Below are positions 22,205 through 32,900 of a stretch of 64,000 bases of DNA, piece by piece (position 1 is the first letter of the stretch; every line of letters starts with the position of its first letter). This stretch comes from Isoetes taiwanensis. Its lineage: Eukaryota; Streptophyta; Lycopodiopsida; Isoetales; Isoetaceae. Under the pieces are notes generated by a model. The model was not told the origin of the DNA. It saw only the letters and a program-made list of their open reading frames with translations, and made no database searches. The stretch covers positions 8,025,003-8,089,002 of the forward strand of contig JAJEKV010000006.1 of assembly GCA_021234155.1 (NCBI GenBank), given 5' to 3'. A program made the translations under genes and the position numbers.

Positions 22205-23956
22205 TGTGGCGTTCCGGCCGCGATATCTCGCTCCGGGGCGTATATTATCTTGCCGTCGCAGCATTACCGCCACCCGATTGGCGTATGCGCCAGCGTATAG
22301 CCAAGTGGGTAGCCCTAGGGGCAACTTGCTAAGAATGTGCATTAGTATTAATGTGCACATTTTCCAATGTACACATTAATGTGGGCACACATTTCCATGT
22401 GGCCACTTGATGCCAAGTGGGCCATACCCTTAGGTGCAAGTAATGTGCACATTTTCCAATGTACACATTCATTAATGTGCACACATTTCCATGTGGGCAC
22501 ATTTGGCCACCTAGCCCTTAAAGGCAAGTGGGCCCATTACCAATTATCCCACATGCCAAAAGGGGATAATTGGAAACCCTAGCCACCCCCTTGTCTATAT
22601 AGGGTGGGAAACCCTAACTAACCTAATTTTCGATTTTAGGGTTTGAACTCGTTTTGGCTGCCTCAACGTAAAACCGCATCCCGAACTTCTTTGGGAGAAT
22701 TGCAATCTTAGTTTCTCTAGATTGGCGCGTTTCAGTTGGGATGGTCGAGCTCAGGTCAGGAGGAGCCTCTCAAGGATCAGGTATTTGGCCAATTAGATAG
22801 TCTAAACCCTGTTTTAGTCATTGAATCAGTAGGTTTAGCCTATTAGATTGCCCATAGCAGCCCTCTAGCACTCTAGATAGCAGATTCTAACTAAAGAACC
22901 TAACTCTATGATATAGATTAGATCTTGTTCTTTAGTTCTTACGTGATGTACATGGATGATGTATCTCTGTGAACTCCTTGTATTGGGAAGGGGGTAGAGA
23001 CCTAAAGCTTTGTAGTTGATGCTCCTAGAGTAGCCTCTCTAGCTGCTTGTAGTTGCGACTGCGTGCAATAGCCCTTTGTGTTGTGTTCTTAGGGGTCAGA
23101 ACCGGTTGATAAGGGTGGTACGTGTCCATAGCGGTTGCTCTCTCGGGATGTAAAGTCTACGGGAGAGCACTGCGGACTAAGCGCTTAACTTTCGGGGGCT
23201 GCGTGCACCACAGTATGAGTTCGACACCCGTTGGGGATAGAACCGTGCTGGCGGCGGTGCCCTGGGGGGTTTCGGCCGAGGTCACGGTAATGCGGTGGTT
23301 GTCTTGCGGCGAGGGTGGGACGATCGTGGTGGTAGTTCCCTTCAAGTGGGTTAAAAGTCGATGCGGACGGTTGGTGTCCTCTAGTGCACTGCTATGGCAT
23401 TGATCATCGGTGGGAGAGAAACCTCCCTACCTGCCTCATCAGTGCAGGGGAGATGTAACTGGCTATAGCCCCTTTGGCTATGATCCTAAGCTACGGTCCA
23501 ACCCGAAGTTCTTCAACCTATCGCAAAGTAATGCGGGGAGGGGCGGATGGAGTGGACAACCCTAAGCCATGTTCTTATGCCGCCCAAATCCATTGCCATG
23601 AATTACATGCGCAATGAACTCACGGAGACCCAAGCCGTCGATCATCCCTTTGAGTCGAGCCTTGGGTAGGATTCCTATGTGATGTCTTGATCTTTGTCTA
23701 TGCGGATATGTGGAGGGCCATCTTCGTGATGGTCATATGATATTCATGTATGTGCTCTGACATGTATGTTTACGCTTCGTTGCACTAGGTAGGCCGAGGG
23801 AGGCGGGGTGCAATGACCCTTCCACTCTTCCCCTTTTTGGAACCCCGCCACGTTGCGGTGTCATGTGGAGGGCCCCCGTATTAGCATGGAGCTGGTATGG
23901 GGATGAACTCTGTTTGTATACGGTGAGGGGCACCGTATCACGAGTAGGGGCGTCCA
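22205..23956 (+). repeat. Gypsy-1 3' LTR
   Basis: It starts TGTGGCG, ends CGTCCA and matches 10451-12217. It is followed at once by GGGAGT, the target duplication. TATA-like word at 22595-22603. Confidence 0.92.
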
Positions 23957-24029
23957 GGGAGTGGCGGGCGCTTATGACCAACGCGAAATAGAGCGTCAAA
24001 AATAAAATGAAACAAAGCAAAGAAGTTTA

Positions 24030-24900
24030 ACTGGAAGAAGCTCACCGATGATGATGGGCGAGCTTCTAATTTAAAAAGCGGAGGTACATGACCTAGTCAT
24101 AGTCTTGTTTTTATTATTTTAATATTGCGTTGATCTATCGATTTATGTCAAAGGCAAAGAGTGGTCAAGGAGGCTGAAGGCGACTTGCGAAAAAGTTGGA
24201 GGCGATTGGTCAAAAGTCCCTAAACCACTTAATCTCCACAAGGAAGATATCATGGTATTTCTTATTTTTTTTGCCATTCGTTCACTTTAACTTGTGATAA
24301 TGTTGTGTGCCTTGCAATCAGATTGCATTCGAACGTCTGCAAAGGATCCAGAAGCGAAACATAGAGCTCGGACCGACAAAGCAACTAAAAGTGAACGAAA
24401 GCCGTCTCATTTGGGCTCCAGCGGTCGGAAAGGGTTTCACCATAGATTCGTAAGAGCTATATTAGTTCACATTAATTTTAATAAGAACTTTAAATGTCAT
24501 TAGCTAATACTCGTTATATTGTCATAGACACGGCTATCACGGGTTTTCCCCTAAGCAAGCAAAGACGTAAAAATAGCCATGGAACGTGGAGCTGTTTATT
24601 TGTATCAACAGTTATACGAAGAGGGAACTGTCCCACATCACGGGAATGCGGGGGTGCGTTGTAGAAAATTATTATAATTCTATGAACTACATTAATGCCA
24701 TATTCTTTTGGTTTTTATAGGAGGCAGTGGCGGAGATGAATCAAGCCCTAGACGAGGACATAGGGCGCGGGGTCGGCGAGGGATCTGCAAACTATGGTGG
24801 AGGGCCATCCAATCGCAACCCGAATGGGATGACTACTCTACTAAAATCGGAGATTAGCTCTAGGCTAAAAGGGTGGATACTCCCCTTAACGAGTCTTTTG
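24030..24900 (+). pseudogene. CACTA-1 tnpA-like gene remnant
   Basis: Broken frames contain KEWSRRLKATCEKVGGDWSK, a basic K/R segment resembling the plant transposase (Ptta/En/Spm) block K..KAKaNR...H..GsksF (AKHRARTDKATKSERKPSHL at about 24343-24402), and EAVAEMNQALDEDIGRGVGE (about 24722-24780). Position just inside the right subterminal repeats fits tnpA. The frame is interrupted by probable introns and stops. The match is from memory of the family pattern, not a search. Confidence 0.45.
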
Positions 24901-25010
24901 TGATTATTTAAAAATATAAATACAATTCACTTTTGTGATTATTTAAAAATATAAATATAAAAATACTTTTGTGATTATTTAAAAATATAAATATAAAAAT
25001 ATAAATGCCC
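24895..25010. repeat. AT-rich tandem repeat, three copies
   Basis: The word cttttgtgattatttaaaaa followed by tataaataca/taaatataaa occurs three times in about 115 bp. A poly-T/AT stretch (25059-25097) follows. Confidence 0.85.
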
Positions 25011-25097
25011 TTTTGCTCCTTGTACATCATATTGTAATAATTATCTAAGCCACCAAACATTTTTTTTTTATTTTTTTATTTTTTTTTATTTTTTTTC

Positions 25098-25615
25098 CTG
25101 CACGTCGCATGCGACGTATCCACGTGGCTTTTTTTATTGCCACGTGGCTTTTCTAATTACACGTGGATTTTCATATTTTTTTGGCGTGACGTCGCATGCG
25201 GCGTATACACGCGGGTTTTTTACAAAGACACGGATTTTTTGATATTCCCGTGTCACGCCGCGATGCGGCGATATACGCGTGGCTTTTTTCGGACACCGTG
25301 GATTTTTGATATTTTACGTGTATATTCCACGTGTATATTCCACGTGTCACGTCGCATGCGACGTATACACGTGGCTTTTACGGCACACGTGGATTTTTTT
25401 GATATTTTACGTGTATATTCCACGTGTATATTCCACGTGTATATTCCACGTGTCACGTCGCATGCGACGTCTGCGTTACGTCTGTGTCACGTACGTCGCA
25501 TGCGACGTGTCTCCAGCGACGTCTGTGTCACGTCTGTATCACGTCGTCAGACGTCGCATAGACGTGACCTAGACGTCGCTATAGACGTCGCTAAATGACC
25601 TTTCTCCTGTTGTGA
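25098..25615. repeat. CACTA-1 right subterminal region and terminus
   Basis: The palindrome ACGTCGCATGCGACGT is exact at 25102-25117, 25349-25364, 25455-25470 and 25493-25508. A longer unit (gatattttacgtgtatattc, then ccacgtgtatattccacgtg) repeats about every 100 bp, so the region is dense in the G-box core CACGTG. It ends gacgtcgctaaatgacctttc then tcctgttgtg, the terminal sequence. The 153-codon ORF here is an artefact of the repeats. Confidence 0.8.
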
Positions 25616-26560
25616 TTGTACTGGGGTATTAAGACACAGATATCCAGCATGACAATAAGACCAGCAACGTTATGCGGAACTTCAACAATGAATAATAAAG
25701 CATTTATAGGCAAAAAAGTGAGAGATAAAGAAATCTATACCAGCATCGATCTATTACACAAAACAGGAACTATGCTCTTTGATATCTTGCGACTAGAAAG
25801 ATCAATAGCATATCTAAGCAGAAATACAACTCATCGAGCAAAATGCAAGCTAGTAAGACAAGCAATGGAGGAGTTGCGAGAAATGGCGATAATAAATAAT
25901 GTAGAAGGCTGGATATTAGAATTTCAAATATGGGTAGATAGGATGGAATGTAATATATAGTCAAAAATAGAAAACATGAGACTGCAAGTGGAATAAACAG
26001 ATGTCAAAATGAGAATGATGAAAACCTGGATAGGAAAGCAACTAGATGTCAAACTTGGGCTCTATCTGAAAAATATGAATCTGGAAGGGAGTTTTGAACA
26101 ACAAATATAATGACAAGAATATATCCAAATCAATTGATAATCCTATGCAGGTTTAGGATAGGAAATCACAAACTATAGATTGAAAAAGAAAGATGGCAAC
26201 GTTCCATAGTACATCCGGAAGATAAGCTGCATATACTGTGTGATATGAAAGAAACAGAAGATGAGAACTACGTTTGCCATGCGTACGAGGATATAAGAAT
26301 AGAATAGAATAGAATAGAATAGAAGAAGGGCTATGTGTGTGAACTGGAAAGGAAGAAGCGGACAAAGGCACAAAATACATCATCATAACCAAATGGACAG
26401 CGACAACCATTAAAGAAATTCTTGACGAACATGAGCTATACAAAGAAAGCAGAACTATGGATAATCAAATCGATGGCACAAGTGACGAATCTGTGTCTTA
26501 AGATTAGAAATAGGGTACACAGATAAGTGTGAGGTGGCTTTTTCCTAGATTCATGGTTTT
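25616..26560 (+). other. A-rich segment with unidentified 114-codon ORF
   Basis: Directly beyond the CACTA-1 end is an A-rich stretch. The ORF 25616-25960 encodes a basic protein with EIYTSIDLLHKTGTMLFDIL and a C-terminal helix-like region (HRAKCKLVRQAMEELREMAI). A second short open stretch near 26190-26300 reads VHPEDKLHILCDMKETEDEN. I do not recognise either. The composition differs from the neighbouring elements. It could be a remnant of an inserted element or an endogenous viral fragment, or non-coding. An (AATAG)n run lies at 26297-26323. Confidence 0.35.
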
Positions 26561-27017
26561 TTTTCATCACTCCCTCTATGAGCTGTGATTGATCGACAGT
26601 CGCCTAAATGTTAAATAATTATTATTTATGATATAAAGTCTGATGTTAGAAACTAAACTCACACCATGTAAACACTGTCATGAGATCTTCAGGTCTAGTA
26701 TAGGTTAGTTGGACCAGTTTGTCCAATGCGTCATAGTTATACTGCATTTTATTTATTATTTTTAGTTTTCTGAATAATGCTTGATGTCTTTTAAATAACA
26801 TAATTCTTTTAAATAGCATAACTATATATTAGATGATGATGTTTCCTCAATTCCAATTAATCAGTCATAATAATACATACTCTTTCATATTGATATAATA
26901 TAAGTGTACATAATCCACATCATATTGTCCACACCTTATAAAATATGTTTCAAGAATACATATATGGCACAACCTGTAGTACAATTTGGCTTGCATTTTA
27001 TTCTTAGGTATAAAAGC
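26561..27017. other. AT-rich 3' flank of the aquaporin gene
   Basis: No gene or repeat recognised. It probably includes the aquaporin 3' UTR at its right end. No single polyadenylation signal stands out. Confidence 0.4.
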
Positions 27018-28716
27018 TTAGTTTCGGTTAAAACTCCTTTCTCGTGGGCTATTGTCTTTAAATCGAAGCATTGTGTATACAGCCGCACCAAGTTGTGCGC
27101 CTATGAATGGACCTAGAAAGTATACCCATATTCCTTTAAAATTATTTGCAGCAATTGCTGGACCTAGAGTTCGAGCAGGATTCATGGAGGCACCCGTGAT
27201 CGGTCTAAAACATAAGATTTCATTGTTAGATTATATACTACCAAGGAGGAGCTAACAATTCCAAAAGACATCAAGAACCTACGCTGCTATAAGATTATTA
27301 AGATAGACCGTAGCACCAACAGCTATTCCTGCAAGTTCTCCCACCTATCAAAAGGCACAAAAATATCGCAATGTTAAAATCCATTTATGCCAATAAAACT
27401 CAATTATGCGATCTAGAATGAGAGTACGATACTTCTTAAGGTAGAGGGAGAGAAAAAGTGTTTTGTTTTATCTCATTTCTAGTCTTCGTGGACATGTAAA
27501 ATTGTATCGATCGATCGATCGATCCATCCATCCATCAACCCATCCATCCTTTTTTATCCAAAGAATGTTTGGTGCATAATACATTTCCACAAGACAACTA
27601 CTTCTAAATTAATAGATATAACCCCTTCCATGGGCACACCAATTTTCTCCCTTATTTTGATTAGATTTTATATTTTATTTCATTTCATTTGTGTGTGCAT
27701 GAGAGATGGAAAAGAAAAAGAAGATGAAGAAAAAGAAGGAGAGAGAGGAAGAGAGAACTAGAATTATTATGAAGAAGTACACCTATTTTAACATTTCATT
27801 TATTGTGCTATGAAATATGACCCACTCAAAATTAGATTTTGAAAAGAAACATTTAAGCACAAGGATAAACTAATTAAGCACTAGAAGTTGAGAAAACAAA
27901 TGTTAATACAACAACTCTACTAATACGATGCATGGAGGTAAAATGCACTCACAGCACGAGTATCAGTAGCAACAGCGGTAACAACAAACATCATGATAGC
28001 AGTGAGCATCATCTCAAATACAAAAGCCTGCCAATATTCTCCTGCTGGTGTTGTTGGGCCTCCGTGTTCAAAAGGAGTATAAATTGCCCTTAAAAGGAAG
28101 GCTGAACATATGGATGCCGTTAGTTGGCATACCCAATATAAAGGAACCTGCAATAGGTCATGATGCAAATTTTTAAGTGACAGAATATACATATGGATTA
28201 TCTAATAGACCAATAGAGAAAAGAGTGCATTCTTAAATTTATCTCACTTGCTTAAAGGGAAAATGTCGAAAGGTAGCAAAAGCAAGGGTGACAGCAGGAT
28301 TAATATGAGCTCCAGATATATGGCCGGTAGAGAAAATGACAATCATGACCACAAATCCAGCTCCTCCAGCAAGTCCATGTAAGCCCAGGTAACCATCTGA
28401 TTTCTTGTTCATAATGGCTGTGCCAGCTGCTCCAAAGACCATGATAAATGTGCCCACAAACTCGCAAAGTAACTAGGAAGAAAATCCCAAAGAAGATATA
28501 GCTTACAAAATAATGATGCATAGAAAAAGAAGAGCACGAGGATAACAAAAATGATACCTTTTTGCCAAGTGTGAGCTCTGGGGATAACCCAGTTGGAATG
28601 GGATCGATCACAATTTCATGATCGGGAATACATTCTACGGGAAAGCATTTGTTGCCTCCCCTCCAATCCAAACTAGAGTTACGATCATTTGTCACTGTTA
28701 TCTGTGCATCACCCAT
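27018..28716 (-). CDS. NIP-type aquaporin (major intrinsic protein), five exons
   Basis: Exons on the minus strand are 28716-28558, 28472-28248, 28147-27953, 27344-27283 and 27204-27018. All introns are GT-AG and the phases agree. The product is 275 residues, normal for the family. The ATG at 28716 is the first in the frame. There are six membrane segments, and both pore motifs are canonical NPA: HINPAVT with N at residue 111, and SMNPART with N at residue 222. The loop-B context STGHISGAH and the DTRAVGELAGIAVGAT block are signatures of the plant nodulin-26-like (NIP) group. NIPs carry water, glycerol and metalloids such as boric or silicic acid across plasma membranes. By alignment from memory the H2 filter residue is Ala91 and loop E gives Ala219 and Arg225, closer to the NIP5/6/7 type than to the Trp-containing NIP1 type. 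The substrate is inferred only. It is an intact host gene lying between CACTA-1 and a LINE. Confidence 0.93.
27497..27552. repeat. (ATCG)n/(ATCC)n microsatellite in aquaporin intron 4
   Basis: Runs of atcg followed by atcc words lie inside the intron between exon 4 (ending upstream at 27344) and exon 3 (27953). They do not touch splice sites. Confidence 0.85.
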
Positions 28717-29330
28717 TAGCTTCTCTCTCAAACTTGAGGTATCTATCTTGAAATTTGAGATTGTCCCCCAAGAGGTTGTTGATGAGTGCGATCTTAAAAT
28801 TAGCCTTTTATAGCCATTCACATTCCATTTGGATACACTGTTTAATAAAATCTTGTTCGATTCTTTTCGGTCCAATCTCGTATTTTCAAAATCCAATTTG
28901 ATCTAATATGAACTTTGAATTATTAACATCAGATTTAACATTTGATTTCCAAAACACTACAGCATCATACTTAATATATGTTATTTATATTATAACCCTC
29001 GTGCCCCCATTCATTTGTTCTTATTTTCCTTATACGTCATACGGGCCATCCTTTTGAATGGCATCATGTCATGTGTATATCGTCTTACATGCCAAATATC
29101 TTGTAATGTTGTAATATGTTATATATTAATGTCGCTTTTATCATCTTGTTTACACATGTCCCAAATCAAATGGTCGGTTGTCGACAAACGTTACATCATC
29201 GACCTTACGAGAGTACAATACGTCATATAAACAAAAACAAAAGCATATTTTAGGATAATAATCCAGACTCACAATTGATAATTGACTTCCATGAAAATCA
29301 ATTTATTTCAATTCAATTCTTATAGTCCCA
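28717..29330. other. 5' flank of the aquaporin gene
   Basis: AT-rich DNA upstream of the minus-strand gene. The first 180 bp remain open in frame with the coding sequence but hold no ATG, so they are probably 5' UTR. No clear TATA box or repeat was assigned. Confidence 0.4.
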
Positions 29331-29339
29331 AAGTTAAAG

Positions 29340-29972
29340 TATTCCATAATTTGCTTACATATATAAAAAAATTGCGCTCTAGTGCTTTTAAAGATGTATT
29401 TAACTTGGATGGGCTATTTTGGTGGCTTTTGATTACATCTTCTGCTTGGCAATACCACGAAGTTGCTTGGTATTCCTGCCCACATTCACCTCCGCTTTAG
29501 ATGCTTGGGATAAAATTATTAGAGGTTTGCAAAAGCACTTATTTTGGTGGAATATAGTTAAACTATCCATGTCCGGAAGAATCACTATGGCTAAACGTAT
29601 TCTTAGTAATACTCATGTCTACATGGCATCTGCTCTATTAGCTCCTTAGTGTAAGATGGAGGAGATTGTGCATATTGTTAGGAATCTTATTTAGGGTGGA
29701 AATGAATTAGGAGATATGGTCAAGGTAGCGTGAGCGAAGTGCATTAAACCTAAGGCAACTGGTGGTCTTGGAATGTTGGATTTTTACCTCTAAAGTAAGG
29801 TGATGATATCGAAGTTTATTTGGAGGATTCTCATTGGTAAGGATGATTCTCTTGGTCTGAGGTTGCTGATGCAGTTGTTCAGCATTGTCTTCCATTTTAG
29901 AAGGCCATCATTAAACCTCTCCTTCTTTGGGCTTTGCTTTATCATATACATCCGTATCCTAATGTTTTTCCC
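29340..29972 (+). pseudogene. LINE reverse transcriptase C-terminal remnant
   Basis: In changing frames one reads DAWDKIIRGLQKHLFWWNIV, KLSMSGRITMAKRILSNTHV, YMASALLAP, VRNLI(stop)GGNE, CIKPKATGGLGMLDF and SKVMISKFIWRIL. This is the post-polymerase segment of plant L1-type LINEs (KLSLAGR, RNFLWGG, KGGLGI, LxxKW). The expected Trp of the WGG motif is a TAG stop. It breaks off where the 1.12-kb repeat begins. Confidence 0.8.
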
Positions 29973-32900
29973 TTTACGAATTTATACATGTCTTGCTACT
30001 GCAAAAGCGGCCCTCGACTTCTAATTGCCACATCGGGAGGAGAACAGATCCAAACTCGATTCCTTCAGTTCCACTTGCTTCGCATTCTCAATCGCAGCTT
30101 CTCGGCCACATTCGAAGTGCAAGAAACTAAAACTCAGCCCCCAAAACACAAACCCTTCAAGAACCTAGCAACTCACAGGTTTTACGTTTCAGAGGCCATA
30201 TCCTTATCAGATTCGACCAGGACCTTGTGCCATGTCTTGACATGGGGATGAGGAGGGAGGGGAGGGAGTGTTGCCGTGAGCATGGACCCTAAAAAGCTTC
30301 AGAAGCAACTTGCCCCAAAAGTCCTCTCCCGAAGGTCCTGGCGACGGACGGGCAACCTTCCGAAACCGTGATTTGGCTCTTTCGATGGGCTCTGCCCTGG
30401 GAACCAAGTTTCGTAGCCAGAAGATCACCCCTTCTCCAAGAAGCGCTAAAGTAGCTCATGTTCAACACACTCGTAGTCAATTGGCCTAGGAGGTGGATGC
30501 TGAATACTGCCATGTAGGGCGTACGTGTTTCTTTCTTTTGCAAAACTGACCGTGTAACTTGGTTCTTAAGGTAATTTGTCCATTCCGAATGACGCGGCGA
30601 AGTCGCATCGCCGTTCCGGAGCCTCCAATGCCCGAACGACAAAACACTTTGGTTTGTACACGGACGCCCGCAAGATGCTCCGCGGTTAGATAAGTTCCTT
30701 TAAATCGATCTTGGAATTTTTTGGACCTACCTGAAGCAGGATCCCTGAACAGAGGATTCAACGGTCGGATAGGGGAACCGAGCTCCAGGAGGGTGGTCAT
30801 TAGCATACGACCTCCCGGGGGAGCACTGCCAGGAAAGGCTGCCTCAAAAACCTTTTTGATTCGCGCCTCATAGGGTCCATTCTCTCCCCTCTTGTGAGGC
30901 GGTCATGCAAGGTCCTGATCTTGTTTGATTTGGGCAAGGGTGCCAATATGGCTGCCCAAAAATAAGTTGCACGGACCACTCTAATGCTAACTCTTTGATC
31001 TAAACCTTGTCTAAAAATTCGAAAAATTGGCCTGTATACTAATGATGGCCCCTGAACGAAGGATTCAACGGTCAGATAGGGGGACCGAGCTTTGGTAGGG
31101 CAGTCATTAGCGTACAATATCCAGGGGAGCACTGTCAGGAAAGGCTGCCTCAGGAACGTTTTTGGTTCTCGCCTCCTGGCGTCCATACCCTCCCCTCTTA
31201 TGAGGCGGCCTGCAAGGTCCTGGCCTTGTTTGACTTGGGGAAGGATGTCAGCTTGGCTGCCCAACAACGGGCTGCCCGGACCGTTCTAATGCTAATTCTT
31301 TGATCTAAACCTTGTCCAAAAATTCGGAAAATTGGCATGTGTGATGGCGATGACTTGTAAAGCCAGCTGACAAAAAATCAGAATTTAATTTTGTACTATG
31401 CATTAATTATATATTCATGAATGTTTTGCTACTGCAAATGTGGCCCTCGACTTCTAATTGCCACATTGGGAGGAGGACAGATCCAAACTCCATTCCATCA
31501 GTTCCACTTGCTTTGTTTCTCAACTGCAGCTTCCCGGCCACGTCCTAAGTGCAAAAGCCCAAAATTCGGCCCCCAAAATGCAAAAACATAAACCCTTCAA
31601 GAACCTAGCAACTCATAGGGTTTACATTTCAGATACCCTATCCTTATCAGATTTGACCAGGACCTTGCACCGTGTCATGACATAGAGGAGGAAGGGAGCG
31701 GGGGAGGAGGAGGTTAATGCCAGAGCATGGACCCTAAAAACCCCCTTGGAAGCAACTTGCCCCAAAAGTCCTCTCCCGAAGGCCCTAGCGACGGACGGGC
31801 AACCCCCCTATCTGGAACCGTGATTTGTGGGCTTAGAGCATCGATTTGTGGGAACCAAGTTTTGTGACCAGAAGACTACCCGTTCTACGAGAAGTGCCAA
31901 AGTAGCTCATGTCCAGCACACTCGTAGTCAATTGGCCTAGGAGGTGGATGCTGAATACTGCCATGTAGGCATATGTATTTCTTTCTTTTGCAAAACTGAC
32001 CATGATAACTTAGTTCCTAGGGTAATTTTATCATTCCGGACGACATGACGAAGTCGAATCACCGTTTCAGAGCCTTCGCTGTGCACAAACAATAAAACAC
32101 TTCAGTTTCTACACGGTCGCCCGGAGGACGCTCTGCGGTTTGATAAGTTCCCTCAGACGGAAAGACCTGCCCGAAGCAGGGCTCCTGAATGGAGGATTCA
32201 ATGGTCGGATAGGGGAACCGAGCTCCGGAGGGTGATCATTAGTGTATGCCCCCCCGGGAGACCGTTGCCAAGAAAGGCTGCCTCAGGAACTTTTTTGGTT
32301 TCTGCCTCCTGGGGTCCGTACCCTCCCCTCTTGTGAGGCGACCTTCCCCAAGTCAAAGAAGGCCAGGACCTTGCAAGGGTGCCAGCTCAGCTGCCCAACA
32401 ACTGCCTGGACCGCTCTAATGCAAACCCTTTGATCTAAACCTTGTCTCGAAATTCGAGAAATTGGCCTGTGTATTGGTGATGACTTGGGAAGCCAGCTGA
32501 CAAAGAATCAGAATTTAATTCCGTGCTATGCATTAAGTACGAATTTATGAATGTCTTGCTACTGCAAATGCGTCCCTCGACTTCTAATTGCCATATCAGG
32601 AGGAGGATAGAGCCAAACTCCATTCTGTCAGTTCCATTTGCTTTGCATTCTCAACTATAGCTTCTCTTCCGTATCGCAAGTGAAAAAAACCAAAACGCGG
32701 CCCCCAAAATGCAAACTATTCAAGAACCTAGCAACTCACATGGTTTACATTTTGGAGGCCGTATCCTTGTCAGATTCGACCAGGATCTTGCGTCGTATCT
32801 TAAACATAGAGGGGAGGTGTTAACGCCAGAGCATGGACCCGAAAAACCTCCCGAAAGCAACTTGCCTCAAAAGTCCTCTCCCAAAGCCCCTAGCGACGGA

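Larger units (their letters stand above)
10451..23956 (+). mobile_element. Gypsy-1: 13.5-kb Gypsy LTR retrotransposon, heavily decayed
   Basis: Two long terminal repeats of about 1.76 kb (10451-12217 and 22205-23956) begin TGTGRCG and end CCA. The 6-bp sequence GGGAGT flanks the whole element at 10445-10450 and 23957-23962, the target duplication. A tRNA-iMet type primer site (12221-12232) and a polypurine tract (22191-22204) lie next to the LTRs. The coding order protease, RT, RNase H, integrase, C-terminal chromodomain-like segment is Gypsy order. All frames carry many stops and small indels. The span between primer site and gag (about 4.5 kb) is unusually long. Confidence 0.93.
4070..25615 (+). 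mobile_element. CACTA-1: probable En/Spm-type DNA transposon with nested retroelements
   Basis: The right end, read on the minus strand, gives CACAACAGGAGAAAGG then TCATTTAGCGACG. This resembles the CACTACAAGAAAA-type termini known for plant CACTA elements, although the first bases are altered. Copies of the palindrome ACGTCGCATGCGACGT lie at both extremities (4132-4191 and 25102-25508), as expected of subterminal repeats. A tnpA-like decayed gene sits just inside the right end. The left terminus near 4070 is degraded and placed only approximately. A Copia and a Gypsy element occupy 5.33-10.40 and 10.45-23.96 kb. That both ends belong to one element is an inference from the shared palindrome. 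Confidence 0.6.

Noticed and set aside
25137-25598. 153-codon Arg/His/Ser-rich ORF
   Set aside because: It lies wholly in the repeated subterminal region of CACTA-1; periodic peptide reflects DNA repeats.
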